DNA of 20,747 nt from Porphyromonadaceae bacterium UBA7180 (lineage in GTDB: Bacteria; Bacteroidota; Bacteroidia; Bacteroidales; Muribaculaceae): NCBI GenBank assembly GCA_002491165.1, contig DKVK01000060.1:1-20747 (forward strand), written 5' to 3'. The notes beneath the pieces are model-generated. The model did not search any database, was not told the origin of the DNA, and was given only the letters and a program-made list of their open reading frames with translations. How positions within the stretch are numbered: the first letter of the stretch is position 1; each line of letters starts with the position of its first letter. The translations under genes were made by a program, and so were the position numbers. This document shows positions 8,035-14,817 of this stretch, piece after piece.

Positions 8035-9269
8035 AGATAACATACAACATCAACCTTGCCGGGCGCCAATTCGTAATCGACGACGATGCCTACCAGATGC
8101 TCCGGCAATACCTCGACTCCATTTTCACGGCGTACAGCGCGTCGCCCGACCGCTCGGAGATTACCGGCGACATCGAAGCACGCGTAGCCGAACTCTTCCT
8201 TGAGCAAATGGGAAGCGCCGGAAGCATTGTCACCATCGGGAACGTCCGTTCAGTGATAGACCGCATAGGGCAACCGCAGGACTTCATGGATGAGGAAGAG
8301 GAAATCTCCGTCAAGGAAACACCGCAAGGCGAGGAGATAAAGGTGGAACAGCAGAACATTCCCCCTACTCCGCCACCGCCGCTTCCCGTGTCGAAAAAGC
8401 TCTTCCGTGACCCGCAGAACAAGATGCTCGGCGGCGTATGCGCCGGAGTGGCGGCATACTTCGGGATAGACGTAACATGGATTAGGCTGCTGTGCGTGCT
8501 GCTCGCCTTCCTCTCGGTTTCCGGCGTATGTATTGTCTATATCGTGTTGTGGATAGTGGTTCCGGAAGCGCGCACGCCATACGACCGTCTGCGAATGTAC
8601 GGGATGCAGCCGACGCCGGAGAATATCGGCCGTTCCGTGAACGAGATGTACCACAACCAGCAGAGCGGGAAAAGCACCGTGTGGCAGATAGCCTCCACCA
8701 TAGCCAACATACTACTCATCTGCGTAGCCGCCGTGGGAGCTATCATCGCCGTTTCGCTCGTGCTCGTGGTATTCATCTTCATCGTGCTCCTGCTCACCAA
8801 TGCCAGCGACGTCTACGAACATCTCCCCTATTATACCGACGGTCATCCGTGGCTCTATATCGTCACCTTCATAGCATCGCTGGTGGCCATAATCATCCCG
8901 TTTGCCGTCCTGGCGTTCAACGTTTTCCGCAAACACAGCAAACCTATGGGGACAGCCTCTAAGACCACCATCGCCGTGGTTTGGGTGCTTTCGGTGCTCA
9001 TCTCCGTTGCGTGCGTCACGGTAATCAAGAACGTATGCATGGACGAAGACAACGGCAAGTCCACCGAAATAACGGTAGTGGACGAGACCGAAAGCGACAC
9101 TGCGGTGGATGAAGACACTCTGCAATTAGAGGATTCCGTCAAGGCCGAAACCGCAAATGACACCATCCGCCACGGCAACGTGGAAATAGTGAAAAGCAAA
9201 GAAAACAACAACGGCAAAGAGTCTGTCACCGTTACAAAAAACGGCAAAAAAGTAAAGATAGAACGCTGA
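8031..9269 (+). CDS. PspC-domain inner-membrane protein
   Basis: A 412-residue membrane protein. Residues 1-88 form a soluble N-terminal part (GDIEARVAELF, 46-56; IGQPQDF, 79-85) that resembles the small signalling domain often attached to PadR partners. A proline-rich linker (109-120) leads to a PspC domain (about 122-180) with the typical LGGVCAGVAAYFGID (133-147). Hydrophobic spans lie at about 150-177, 218-256 (probably two passes), 274-298 and 313-332. The C-terminal 75 residues are polar and acidic and end in a lysine-rich strand (SVTVTKNGKKVKIE). The PspC domain is known from phage-shock proteins, envelope-stress sensors in the inner membrane. Its start overlaps the padR stop as ATGA. 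A role in sensing membrane state and signalling to PadR is inference. Alternatively it may act in envelope maintenance with the barrel protein. Confidence 0.9.
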   Translation: MKITYNINLAGRQFVIDDDAYQMLRQYLDSIFTAYSASPDRSEITGDIEARVAELFLEQMGSAGSIVTIGNVRSVIDRIGQPQDFMDEEEEISVKETPQGEEIKVEQQNIPPTPPPPLPVSKKLFRDPQNKMLGGVCAGVAAYFGIDVTWIRLLCVLLAFLSVSGVCIVYIVLWIVVPEARTPYDRLRMYGMQPTPENIGRSVNEMYHNQQSGKSTVWQIASTIANILLICVAAVGAIIAVSLVLVVFIFIVLLLTNASDVYEHLPYYTDGHPWLYIVTFIASLVAIIIPFAVLAFNVFRKHSKPMGTASKTTIAVVWVLSVLISVACVTVIKNVCMDEDNGKSTEITVVDETESDTAVDEDTLQLEDSVKAETANDTIRHGNVEIVKSKENNNGKESVTVTKNGKKVKIER

Positions 9270-9301
9270 CGCAACTTTTCAGAGATTCCGGATGTTAAAA
9301 T

Positions 9302-9336
9302 AAGTGAGCCGCAATTCAGCGACTCACTTTATTATT
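9302..9336 (+). terminator. Weak hairpin between pspC and the nitroreductase gene
   Basis: AAGTGAG (9302-9308) pairs with CTCACTT (9323-9329). Inside it, CGC (9310-9312) pairs with GCG (9319-9321). The following bases are TTATTATTG, a poor T tract. I see no promoter consensus between the hairpin and the next gene, so it may be a partial terminator that lets some transcript read into the nitroreductase gene. Confidence 0.5.
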
Positions 9337-9346
9337 GAAAAAAACT

Positions 9347-9949
9347 ATGAAACTCAAATCAATAGCATTGCAGGCTCCGGATCTCAACGAACCCGCCACG
9401 CTGATGCAGGCATTCAGCAAGCGTCGCACCAACCGCGACTTCGACAGCCGTCCCGTCTCCGAAAAACACCTGTCCGAACTTCTCTGGGCCGCCTATGGCG
9501 CCAACCGGCCCGACGGTCATAAGACCGTACCCTCGGCAATGGGGATATACCCTCTCGACATTTATGCCGTTACCACACAGGGAGTTTACCGTTACGAGCC
9601 CTCCACCAACTCGCTGGAACCCGTCTCCGAAGGTGACTACCGTGCCGACACGGGGATACAGGACTTTGCCGGCCAGGCCCCCCTCGACCTTGTGATAGTA
9701 TATAACGAGGATGCCTTCGACGTGCCTGACAAACCGACAGCCAAGATGCTCCAGAAAAACCAGGTGCGCCTCACCGCCCTCGATGCCGGTGCCGTGACAC
9801 AGAACATCTACCTCTACTGCGCCGTGCAGGGACTCAACGTGGTGGAACGCATGTCGGCAGCCGACGACGCCATCAAAAAGCCGCTCGGTCTCAAACGCCA
9901 CCAGCACTTCGTGGTAGCCATGAGCATAGGCTATCCCCCACAACATTGA
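9347..9949 (+). CDS. SagB/ThcOx-type nitroreductase-family oxidoreductase
   Basis: A 200-residue cytoplasmic flavoprotein of the nitroreductase superfamily, predicted to bind FMN and use NAD(P)H. Near the N-terminus, RRTNRDF (26-32) is the FMN-phosphate-binding motif. SELLWAAYGANRPDG (about 43-57) is typical of the SagB/ThcOx-like branch. The C-terminal half has the conserved GAVTQNIYLYCAVQGLNVV helix-strand unit (about 148-166). It has no signal peptide. The ATG at 9347 is preferred: a TTG four codons upstream (9335) is in frame but sits at the foot of the preceding hairpin. The physiological substrate cannot be told; many relatives reduce nitroaromatics or quinones in vitro. The gene stands 77 bp after pspC and ends before a strong terminator, so it is either the last gene of that operon by read-through or has a promoter I do not see. 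Confidence 0.85.
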   Translation: MKLKSIALQAPDLNEPATLMQAFSKRRTNRDFDSRPVSEKHLSELLWAAYGANRPDGHKTVPSAMGIYPLDIYAVTTQGVYRYEPSTNSLEPVSEGDYRADTGIQDFAGQAPLDLVIVYNEDAFDVPDKPTAKMLQKNQVRLTALDAGAVTQNIYLYCAVQGLNVVERMSAADDAIKKPLGLKRHQHFVVAMSIGYPPQH

Positions 9950-9973
9950 GATTTACTTGGACTAATGAACATA

Positions 9974-10015
9974 AACGCCGCCCGGAGCCCCGCACTCCGC
10001 GCGGCGTTGACTTTT
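9974..10015 (+). terminator. Strong hairpin terminator after the nitroreductase gene
   Basis: AACGCCGC (9974-9981) pairs with GCGGCGTT (10001-10008). After one mismatch, CGGAG (9983-9987) pairs with CTCCG (9995-9999) around a 7-nt loop. A T tract follows at 10012-10016. Confidence 0.9.
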
Positions 10016-10093
10016 TCCCGGATTATATCTGTACCGGAACCATTGTATATAATAGGTGTAGGGGAGAATGGTGGCGTTTTTACAATTTTTAAT

Positions 10094-10124
10094 TTTGCTG
10101 TTTGGGGATTTGTTTATATCTTTG
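10094..10124 (+). promoter_or_regulatory. Promoter of the patatin-GH13-prs unit
   Basis: TTTG (10094-10097), a 19-bp spacer and TATCTTTG (10117-10124) match the Bacteroidetes consensus closely. The transcript should start near 10131, giving a leader of about 140 nt before the patatin gene. An early hairpin is possible (AAACGG at 10132-10137 with CCGTTT at 10154-10159). Confidence 0.85.
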
Positions 10125-10173
10125 CATCATAAAACGGATTTCAGCAATCGGAGCCGTTTATTCGCGGAAAAAT

Positions 10174-10266
10174 ATGCCACGCGACATAATTGCGCGACAC
10201 ATTTTCGCATTTTACGGTATCCGCCCGGAGCCGGAACGCGTACTTGACAAAACGATAGAGGGCTAA
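10174..10266 (+). CDS. Possible 30-residue small protein in the patatin leader
   Basis: An ATG at 10174 opens a 30-codon frame ending in TAA at 10264-10266, just 7 nt before the patatin ATG. The peptide begins MPRDIIARHIFAFYG and ends PERVLDKTIEG. Its composition is balanced, with hydrophobic and charged residues mixed, and does not look like random AT-rich leader. I recognise no family. The stop, the purine-rich AAAGAGG and the patatin start are adjacent, so translation of this ORF could couple to patatin. It could equally be chance; only conservation or ribosome data would decide. Confidence 0.35.
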   Translation: MPRDIIARHIFAFYGIRPEPERVLDKTIEG

Positions 10267-10273
10267 AAAGAGG

Positions 10274-11095
10274 ATGGCACTTTGGAGCATTGACGAGATA
10301 TTGACCAACGTCGGCTTGCGCAAACAGCAGACGTTCGGCGTCGCTTTCAGCGGCGGCGGCGCACGCGGGTTTGCGCACATCGGCGTCATGATGGCGCTCC
10401 GTGAGTTCGGGATAAAACCCGATGTCATCTCCGGAGTTTCTGCCGGCTCGATTGCTGCCGTGCTTTATGCCGCCGGACTCACGCCGCTCGACATAATGGA
10501 CTGTTTCTCACAGCACGGCAAGTTTTCGGACTTCACCGAGTTCAGCCTCCCCAAAGAGGGATTCTTCCGCCTCACGAAGTTTGCCAAAATCCTTGAAACA
10601 TGGCTTCCTGTCAAAAATCTGGAGGAGCTGAGCATACCCACGCTGGTGTGTGCCACCGACTTCGAGAACGGCAAAGCGAAGGCATGGGCAAAGGGTGAAA
10701 TCGTGCCCCGTGTAATAGCCTCGTGCAGCATACCCATTGTATTCACCCCCAAAAAGATAGACGGTATCAACTACGTTGACGGCGGTGTGCTGCGCAACCT
10801 GCCGGCGTGGGCAATACGCAACTATTGCACCACACTGATAGGCAGCAACTGCAATCCCGTGGATCGTAAGTTCAAATATAAAAACTCCATCATCGACGTA
10901 GCGATGCGCTCTTATCATCTTATGAGCAAAGCAAACGCCGCACTCGATATAAAACTTTGCGACATAGTGATACAGACCGACGGCCTGCAAAACGTGAAAA
11001 CCTTCGGCCTCTCCGCAATGAAAAATGTGGTGAACCGAGGCTATGACGCTGCCTGCCGCGCTTTTGAAAATTCCCCCCTAATACCTAAACATTGA
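10274..11095 (+). CDS. Patatin-like phospholipase / lipid acyl hydrolase
   Basis: A 273-residue protein of the bacterial patatin family (RssA/YlbK-like), which hydrolyses acyl esters with a Ser-Asp dyad. The oxyanion-hole glycines are SGGGARG (26-32), the nucleophile lies in GVSAGS (Ser56 in GxSxG), and the catalytic aspartate in DGG (Asp169). All three elements are intact. There is no signal peptide or transmembrane segment, so it should act in the cytoplasm or at the inner face of the membrane. The ATG at 10274 directly follows the purine-rich AAAGAGG, and an in-frame TAG stop lies six codons upstream, which fixes the start. It is followed 7 bp later by the GH13 gene, so the two are co-transcribed. 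The lipid substrate is unknown. Confidence 0.92.
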   Translation: MALWSIDEILTNVGLRKQQTFGVAFSGGGARGFAHIGVMMALREFGIKPDVISGVSAGSIAAVLYAAGLTPLDIMDCFSQHGKFSDFTEFSLPKEGFFRLTKFAKILETWLPVKNLEELSIPTLVCATDFENGKAKAWAKGEIVPRVIASCSIPIVFTPKKIDGINYVDGGVLRNLPAWAIRNYCTTLIGSNCNPVDRKFKYKNSIIDVAMRSYHLMSKANAALDIKLCDIVIQTDGLQNVKTFGLSAMKNVVNRGYDAACRAFENSPLIPKH

Positions 11096-11102
11096 ATCTG
11101 TA

Positions 11103-12839
11103 ATGACACCCGACAATAAACAAAAACTCATTGTATATCAAGTATTTCCCCGGATATTTACCAATGAGGACGGCACCTGCGTGCCCGGAGGCACACTGGA
11201 GCAGAACGGCTGTGGAAAGCTCAATGACTTCGACGGCACGCTGCTGGACGCCCTGGCCGACTTGGGCGTAAACTGCGTGTGGTACACCGGAATAATAGAA
11301 CACGCCACGAAGTCAGCTTTCCCCGGCATCCCGAGCGACAACCCGCACATAGTGAAAGGAGAAGCCGGTTCCCCCTACGCCATACGCGACTATTATGACG
11401 TGGACCCAGCGCTGGCCACCGACCTTGACCGCCGCGTCGAGGAGTTCCGCGAGCTGGTGAAACGCACACACCGTGCCGGAATGAAAGCCATAATCGACTT
11501 CGTGCCCAACCACACGGCACGCCGTTACCACTCCGACGCGGCACCCGAGGGCGTGGAAGACTTCGGCGCTCACGATGACATAACGATGGGGTTCGCCCCG
11601 CAAAACAACTATTATTACATCACCAACCAGCAGTTCTCGCCGCAGTTCTCGCTCGGCACAGGCGCCGAGGCTTACCACGAGTTTCCGGCAAAAGCCACCG
11701 GCAACGACTGCTTCACGGCTTTCTGTTCAGAGTACGACTGGTACGAAACGGTAAAACTCAATTACGGCCACGATTATTGGGACGGCTCGGACCACTTCTA
11801 CCCCGTCCCGGATACTTGGCTCAAAATGCGCGACATACTGCTCTTCTGGGCAGCGACAGGAATAGACGGTTTCCGTTGCGACATGGTCTTTATGGTCCCG
11901 CAGCCATTCTGGCACTGGGTGACCGCCGAAGTCCGTAAAAAGTATCCCCATATCATCTTCATCGGCGAAATCTACGCCGTGGGCCTTTACCGCCCGTTCT
12001 TGGATTACTGCGGCTTCGACTACCTTTATGACAAGGTGAATCTCTACGACACGCTGGTCGGGATAGAAAGGCACGGCTACTCTGCGGCACGGCTCACGGA
12101 ATGTTGGCAGACCGTGGACGGCATCGGCGACCGTATGCTCAACTTCCTGGAGAACCACGACGAGGTGCGCTACGCCTCGCAGGAGTTTGCCGGCGACCCG
12201 CGCAAGGTGACTCCCGCGCTCGTGACCTCGGCAATGATTTCCACCGGACCCTTCATGATTTATTACGGCCAGGAACTCGGCGAAGCCGCCACGGAGAACG
12301 AAGGATTCGCCGGTTATAACAACCGCACCACTATCTTCGACTATTGGAGCTACGGCACCATGCGCCGTTGGTACGACGGCGGCAAGTGCCATGAAGCCCT
12401 GCTCAGTGAAGGTGAACGTTGGCTCCGCGACCGCTACCGCACCGTGCTTCGGCTCTGCAACTCTGAAAAGCCCATCAGCCGGGGCGAGTTCTTCGACCTC
12501 ATGTACGTGAACCTGCAAAACCCCGACTTCGACCCGCACCACCTCTTTGCATTCCTGCGCTACACCGCAGACGAGGCGCTCCTCATAGTGGCAAACTTCG
12601 GCGAAGACGACGCCCGCGCCAAGGTGAACGTCCCCGACCTGGCCTTCTCGATGGTCGGTCTGCCCGAAGGCACACTGAAAGTCAGCGAGTTGCTGACCGG
12701 AGAAAAGCGGACGCTGACGCTGGGCCGCAATCTCCCCTCAGCCGTCACGGTGGGTGCACACGATGCCGTGGTGCTCAAAGTGGCCCTTCCGCCAAAAGAA
12801 ATTTCCAAAAATCCGAACAACCCTAAATCAAATTCATAA
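11103..12839 (+). CDS. GH13 alpha-amylase-family glycoside hydrolase, cytoplasmic
   Basis: A 578-residue member of glycoside hydrolase family 13, acting on alpha-glucosidic bonds in starch-, glycogen- or maltodextrin-type substrates. The (beta/alpha)8 barrel starts at once (YQVFPRIF, 12-19). The conserved regions are intact: DFVPNH (132-137), GFRCD with nucleophile Asp260 (256-260), the acid/base Glu289 in FIGEIY (286-291), and NHD with Asp353 (351-353). Residues about 500-565 form a C-terminal beta-sandwich, followed by a short polar tail. There is no signal peptide, so it should act in the cytoplasm on imported oligosaccharides or stored glycogen, unlike the SusG-type surface amylases. The subfamily cannot be fixed by eye. 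It lies between the patatin gene (7-bp gap) and prs (24-bp gap), probably in one transcript. Confidence 0.93.
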   Translation: MTPDNKQKLIVYQVFPRIFTNEDGTCVPGGTLEQNGCGKLNDFDGTLLDALADLGVNCVWYTGIIEHATKSAFPGIPSDNPHIVKGEAGSPYAIRDYYDVDPALATDLDRRVEEFRELVKRTHRAGMKAIIDFVPNHTARRYHSDAAPEGVEDFGAHDDITMGFAPQNNYYYITNQQFSPQFSLGTGAEAYHEFPAKATGNDCFTAFCSEYDWYETVKLNYGHDYWDGSDHFYPVPDTWLKMRDILLFWAATGIDGFRCDMVFMVPQPFWHWVTAEVRKKYPHIIFIGEIYAVGLYRPFLDYCGFDYLYDKVNLYDTLVGIERHGYSAARLTECWQTVDGIGDRMLNFLENHDEVRYASQEFAGDPRKVTPALVTSAMISTGPFMIYYGQELGEAATENEGFAGYNNRTTIFDYWSYGTMRRWYDGGKCHEALLSEGERWLRDRYRTVLRLCNSEKPISRGEFFDLMYVNLQNPDFDPHHLFAFLRYTADEALLIVANFGEDDARAKVNVPDLAFSMVGLPEGTLKVSELLTGEKRTLTLGRNLPSAVTVGAHDAVVLKVALPPKEISKNPNNPKSNS

Positions 12840-12863
12840 ACACAAAATATAAAACCAAAACCC

Positions 12864-13808
12864 ATGAGCAATTCCTTACCCCCCATCAAGGTTTTCGCCG
12901 GCACCAAAAGCCTCTACCTTGGAGAATCTATCTGCAAAGAGCTCGGAATAGAACTCGGAAAAATGAACATCGAACGCTTTGCCGACGGCGAGTTTGAAGT
13001 ATGCTTCGACGAGTCGATCCGCGGCGCCGAAGTTTATCTCGTGCAGTCCACCTTCCCCAACAGCGACAACCTGATGGAGTTGCTGCTGATGATCGACGCC
13101 GCCAAGCGCGCTTCCGCCGCCACCATCGTTGCAGTAATCCCTTACTTCGGCTGGGCCCGCCAGGACCGCAAGGACAAACCGCGTGTCTCCATCGCCGCCA
13201 AGCTGGTTGCCGACCTGCTTAGTGTGGCCGGAATAGACCGTCTCATCACCATGGACCTCCACGCCGACCAAATCCAGGGATTCTTCGATGTCCCCGTCGA
13301 CCATCTCTATGCATCGTCTATCTTCATCCCCTTCATCGAGAGCCTCCACCTCAAAGACATGGTCATAGCCTCGCCCGACGTCGGCGGTGCCAAACGTGCC
13401 AACAGCTACGCAAAATACTTCGACGTGCCCCTGGTGCTCTGCCACAAACAGCGCGCCAAAGCCAACGTCGTGGAGAATATGACCGTTATCGGCGACGTCG
13501 AGGGCAAGAACGTAATCCTCGTCGACGACATAGTGGACACAGCAGGCACCATCACCAAAGCCGCCGACCTGCTCCTCTCGTTCGGTGCAAAGAGCGTACG
13601 CGCCCTCTGCTCTCACGCCGTGATGAGCGACCCCGCCACCGAACGCGTCAACGCCTGCGGACTCACCGAGATTATCTTCACTAACTCAATCCCCTACGGA
13701 CGCGACGACTCAAAGGCCGTTATCCTCCCAGTAGCGAAACTCTTCGCCGACACCATCCGCCGCATCCACAACAACCAGTCAATCTCATCGCAGTACCTCT
13801 TCAAATAA
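12864..13808 (+). CDS. prs: Ribose-phosphate pyrophosphokinase (PRPP synthetase)
   Basis: A 314-residue enzyme that transfers pyrophosphate from ATP to ribose-5-phosphate, making PRPP for purine, pyrimidine, histidine, tryptophan and NAD synthesis. Class I features are all present: RFADGEF (38-44), the ATP loop with RQDRK (99-103), the PRPP-synthetase signature DLHADQIQGFFDVPVDHLYA (131-150), and the PRPP-binding loop VDDIVDTAGT (220-229). Length is typical. The ATG lies 24 bp after the GH13 stop, with no promoter consensus in the gap, so prs is probably read from the 10094 promoter, though an internal promoter cannot be excluded. A strong terminator follows 24 bp after its stop. Confidence 0.98.
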   Translation: MSNSLPPIKVFAGTKSLYLGESICKELGIELGKMNIERFADGEFEVCFDESIRGAEVYLVQSTFPNSDNLMELLLMIDAAKRASAATIVAVIPYFGWARQDRKDKPRVSIAAKLVADLLSVAGIDRLITMDLHADQIQGFFDVPVDHLYASSIFIPFIESLHLKDMVIASPDVGGAKRANSYAKYFDVPLVLCHKQRAKANVVENMTVIGDVEGKNVILVDDIVDTAGTITKAADLLLSFGAKSVRALCSHAVMSDPATERVNACGLTEIIFTNSIPYGRDDSKAVILPVAKLFADTIRRIHNNQSISSQYLFK

Positions 13809-13831
13809 ACCTGCAACACATAACCCTCATA

Positions 13832-13875
13832 GCAGTCCGCCGTCCCTTTCACGGGAACCGGCGGACTGCGGTTTT
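13832..13875 (+). terminator. Strong hairpin terminator after prs
   Basis: GCAGTCCGCCG (13832-13842) pairs perfectly with CGGCGGACTGC (13859-13869). TCCC (13843-13846) and GGGA (13853-13856) extend the stem beyond a 2-nt bulge. GGTTTTA follows. Confidence 0.92.
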
Positions 13876-13916
13876 ATCCTCAGTGTGGACAAATGTCGGA
13901 AATAGAACAAAAAGAA

Positions 13917-13948
13917 TTTGCACATGTTAAAAATATTTACTAAATTTG
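13917..13948 (+). promoter_or_regulatory. Promoter of the YARHG-domain gene
   Basis: TTTG (13917-13920), a 20-bp spacer and TAAATTTG (13941-13948) are an ideal Bacteroidetes promoter. Transcription should start near 13955, giving a leader of about 90 nt. Confidence 0.85.
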
Positions 13949-14043
13949 CAGCGTAAGGGAACAACCATTCTCCGGTTTATCCACATCCGGGCACCTAACC
14001 CGTTGATAACAACTTCATTAACCCCATATAGCCAACCTGTATT

Positions 14044-14406
14044 ATGAAAAAGATTCTCTTTTCCGCAGCAACACTGCTCCTGCTCGTCGGCGCATCAAGC
14101 CCCAGCATGAATGCAACAGACTCTACTGTCGCCACTCAGACTCAATCCTCAAGCAGCAAAACGTCCTACAATCCCTTCGAATGGCTCAGCTACCGATACG
14201 TGACGGCATCCGACCTTTACGGTTGTTCGTCATGGGATCTGCGCATAATGCGTAACGCCATATACGCCATGCACGGACGCAAATTCAAATCACGCGACCT
14301 GCGTGAGTACTTCTCCCAGTTCACATGGTATCATCCCCGTTACAACGAAGTGCGCCTCAGCAAGATAGAACAATACAATGTAAACTTCATAGCCTCATAC
14401 GAATAA
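14044..14406 (+). CDS. Small secreted YARHG-domain protein
   Basis: A 120-residue exported protein. Residues 1-18 form a signal peptide (MKK, then the hydrophobic ILFSAATLLLLVGA); there is no lipobox cysteine, so it is probably periplasmic or extracellular rather than a lipoprotein. A Ser/Thr/Gln-rich linker (24-42) leads to a YARHG domain (about 49-98): YRYVTASDLYGCSSWDLRIM, then IYAMHGRKF (73-81) and FTWYHPRY (93-100). The family's namesake Tyr-Ala-Arg-His-Gly reads Tyr-Ala-Met-His-Gly here. YARHG domains are known as extracellular or periplasmic modules of unknown function. The gene stands alone between its own promoter and terminator. The family call is good; function is unknown. Confidence 0.85.
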   Translation: MKKILFSAATLLLLVGASSPSMNATDSTVATQTQSSSSKTSYNPFEWLSYRYVTASDLYGCSSWDLRIMRNAIYAMHGRKFKSRDLREYFSQFTWYHPRYNEVRLSKIEQYNVNFIASYE

Positions 14407-14454
14407 CACACCGGCAAACAAATAGCACCCGCAAACAAACGAAAAACCACTACC

Positions 14455-14491
14455 GACGCCGCCTCCCAGCCCGGACGCGGCGTCTCTTTTT
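14455..14491 (+). terminator. Hairpin terminator after the YARHG gene
   Basis: GACGCCGC (14455-14462) pairs with GCGGCGTC (14477-14484). After a mismatch, TCC (14464-14466) pairs with GGA (14473-14475). A five-T run follows at 14487-14491. Confidence 0.88.
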
Positions 14492-14612
14492 ACCTCTCAA
14501 ACCCGTACCCACAGGCCTCACCCGACCAATTTCATTTCCAATTTAAAGCAATTTTACTAAAAATCAGAAACAAAAAACACATCAAACGCCTTATATTAAA
14601 CTTCAACCGTTA

Positions 14613-14642
14613 CATCAATCACATAAATAACATTAATCACAT
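14613..14642. repeat. Tandem 12-bp repeats upstream of the hut promoter
   Basis: CATCAATCACAT (14613-14624) and CATTAATCACAT (14631-14642) differ at one base and start 18 bp apart. They lie in an AT-rich, gene-free stretch (14492-14737), about 95 bp upstream of the hut -33 element. Paired direct repeats at this distance would suit an activator binding two sites. No regulator gene is in the window. Confidence 0.45.
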
Positions 14643-14668
14643 CCGGTTCATCTGCGGCGCTCCGGCCG

Positions 14669-14740
14669 CCATAACCCGCTTCCGCACAGTTGTTTCAGAT
14701 TAAAAAAACTCATTTATGCGGGGTTATGGTGATTTTTTTT
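14669..14740 (+). repeat. Inverted repeat with T8 run just upstream of the hut promoter
   Basis: CCATAACCCGC (14669-14679) pairs with GCGGGGTTATGG (14718-14729) apart from one extra G, across a 38-nt loop. Eight Ts follow at 14733-14740, running into the TTTG of the hut promoter. A smaller hairpin GCGGC/GCCGC (14654-14669) lies just before it. It may be an operator dyad, or the terminator of an undetected short transcript. Confidence 0.45.
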
Positions 14741-14769
14741 GCCGATTCAAGAATTTGTAGCTATCTTTG
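14738..14769 (+). promoter_or_regulatory. hut operon promoter
   Basis: TTTG (14738-14741), a 20-bp spacer and TATCTTTG (14762-14769) match the Bacteroidetes consensus exactly. Transcription should start near 14775, about 43 nt before the hutU ATG. Confidence 0.88.
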
Positions 14770-14783
14770 CACAAAAATAAACG

Positions 14784-14803
14784 GGGCGCCCGAAACGCCC
14801 GAA
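14784..14803 (+). promoter_or_regulatory. Hairpin and tandem octamer in the hutU leader
   Basis: GGGCG (14784-14788) pairs with CGCCC (14796-14800) around a 7-nt loop. The same bases contain a tandem repeat of CGCCCGAA (14787-14794 and 14796-14803) and the palindrome GGGCGCCC (14784-14791). The site lies 10-30 nt after the expected transcription start, so it could be an operator or an RNA element. Confidence 0.4.
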
Positions 14804-14817
14804 TTGAACAGTTAACC

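Noticed and set aside
9335..9346. TTG start extending the nitroreductase by four codons
   Set aside because: Lies at the base of the preceding hairpin; the ATG at 9347 gives a natural N-terminus.
11727..12542. 271-codon open frame antisense to the GH13 gene
   Set aside because: Lies wholly over catalytic-domain codons of an intact GH13 gene; composition typical of a reverse-strand shadow.
14767..14817. Upstream TTG start extending hutU by 17 codons
   Set aside because: The TTG is part of the -7 promoter element, so it would not be in the mRNA.
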